Positions 63,569 to 64,000 of a stretch of DNA of 64,000 nucleotides are shown here, piece after piece. Below the pieces are notes generated by a model. The model saw only the letters and a program-made list of their open reading frames with translations, was not told the origin of the DNA and made no database searches. The position numbers were made by a program, and so were the translations under genes. The stretch spans positions 11,852,580 to 11,916,579 of the forward strand of contig OY783198.1 of NCBI GenBank assembly GCA_963678675.1. Direction: 5' to 3'. Each line of letters begins with the position of its first letter. Position 1 is the first letter of the stretch. Origin of the DNA: Xiphydria camelus (Eukaryota; Arthropoda; Insecta; Hymenoptera; Xiphydriidae).

Positions 63569-63838
63569 ACCGTATGTCCGTCTCTGTACTGGCCAGTTTG
63601 AAAGTTACCTTCGGATAGGCTTGGTCGGTAATCGAGATATTTATACCGTAATTATAATTATTTTCGTAATTTCCATTATTCGCAAATTCTCAATTTCGAG
63701 GATAGACGCCTCGATCTCCCGAATTGACATCAACTCTAACTGCCAGCTCGACTTCTACCGTATTAAATGACTCGAGTACCGACCAAGCCTATCCGAAGGT
63801 AACTTTCAAACTGGCCAGTACAGAGACGGACATACGGT
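63569..63838. mobile_element. MITE with ACCGTATGTCCG ends, copy 3
   Basis: ACCGTATGTCCGTCTCTGTA through GATAGGCTTGGTCGGTA mirrors the right arm, about 64 bp each. The core TCGATCTCCCGAATTGACA is shared with the copy at 48744 and the fragment near 23818. Confidence 0.88.
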
Positions 63839-64000
63839 ACTTGGTTCATAACCCCCGGGTTGGTAACTACGAGGAGGGGTTTAGTCGGTAAAAATCCGAC
63901 ACTACCCTAACAACATCTTGGGTGTCTTTTCGAAGATTCCCCTCCTCGCCCGTTCTTCAAAAAAAAAAAAAAAGCGTCTATTTTAATGTATTACCAGTCA

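Larger units (their letters stand above)
62862..63987 (+). mobile_element. 5'-truncated jockey-like LINE insertion
   Basis: The insert 62876-63973 is flanked on both sides by GCGTCTATTTTAAT, a perfect 14-bp target duplication. It begins inside the reverse transcriptase gene and ends in about 15 A residues. A MITE (63569-63838) sits in its 3' UTR. Confidence 0.93.

Overview
This window reads as nuclear DNA of an arthropod, most likely an insect. The evidence is GT-AG introns, AT-rich introns, and a dense mix of mariner/Tc1, pogo/jerky, PIF/Harbinger, hAT, TTAA-flanked, Helitron and non-LTR elements. A wasp or ant is plausible from the style of the mariner and Tc1 fragments, but the sequence does not prove it. 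No bacterial operon, rRNA, tRNA or CRISPR array was seen.

One host gene can be supported. It lies on the + strand from 4966 to 45632 as 18 coding exons, and its 5' end is outside the window. Every splice junction keeps the reading frame, giving 928 visible residues. About 680 residues are charged coiled coil (exons 1-11), followed by a Ser/Arg/Lys-rich tail of about 250 residues that ends at a TAA. I do not recognise the family.

Nearly everything else is mobile DNA in the introns and on the 3' side of the gene. From 1 to 4965 there is a Helitron 3' fragment, a LINE-like tail with an AGAC microsatellite, a TA-type MITE, an hAT MITE with a perfect 8-bp target duplication, and two foldback elements. 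From 5.5 to 11.0 kb there is a foldback nested in a foldback, a decayed jerky-type transposase and a CT tract. From 12.1 to 17.7 kb a 2.7-kb element with about 1.06-kb arms carries part of a FEN1/XPG-like nuclease gene and has landed inside the terminus of an older MITE. From 18 to 26 kb there are TTAA-flanked and TA MITEs, broken mariner/Tc1 copies, and an 858-bp GA tract grown inside one copy of a dispersed repeat. From 26.7 to 35.5 kb the exons are close together, and exon 10 sits between two hairpin MITEs. From 36 to 44 kb there are nested palindromes and an element coding for a Cys-rich protein I cannot name. From 45.6 kb on there are further mariner, Harbinger, hAT, Helitron, Tigger and foldback elements. 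A second FEN1-like element spans 58965-62630, and a 5'-truncated LINE with a 14-bp target duplication closes the window.

The most interesting material is in two groups. One is the pair of long-TIR elements that share a FEN1/XPG-like nuclease gene and an intron near its acidic 3' end. They could be Academ-like. The other is a CACAG-ended foldback superfamily built from roughly 120-bp modules, one copy of which holds the unnamed Cys-rich protein. Several unrelated foldbacks also carry clusters of the nuclear-receptor half-site TCAAGGTCA. Boundaries were read by eye, and identities are estimates without alignment.
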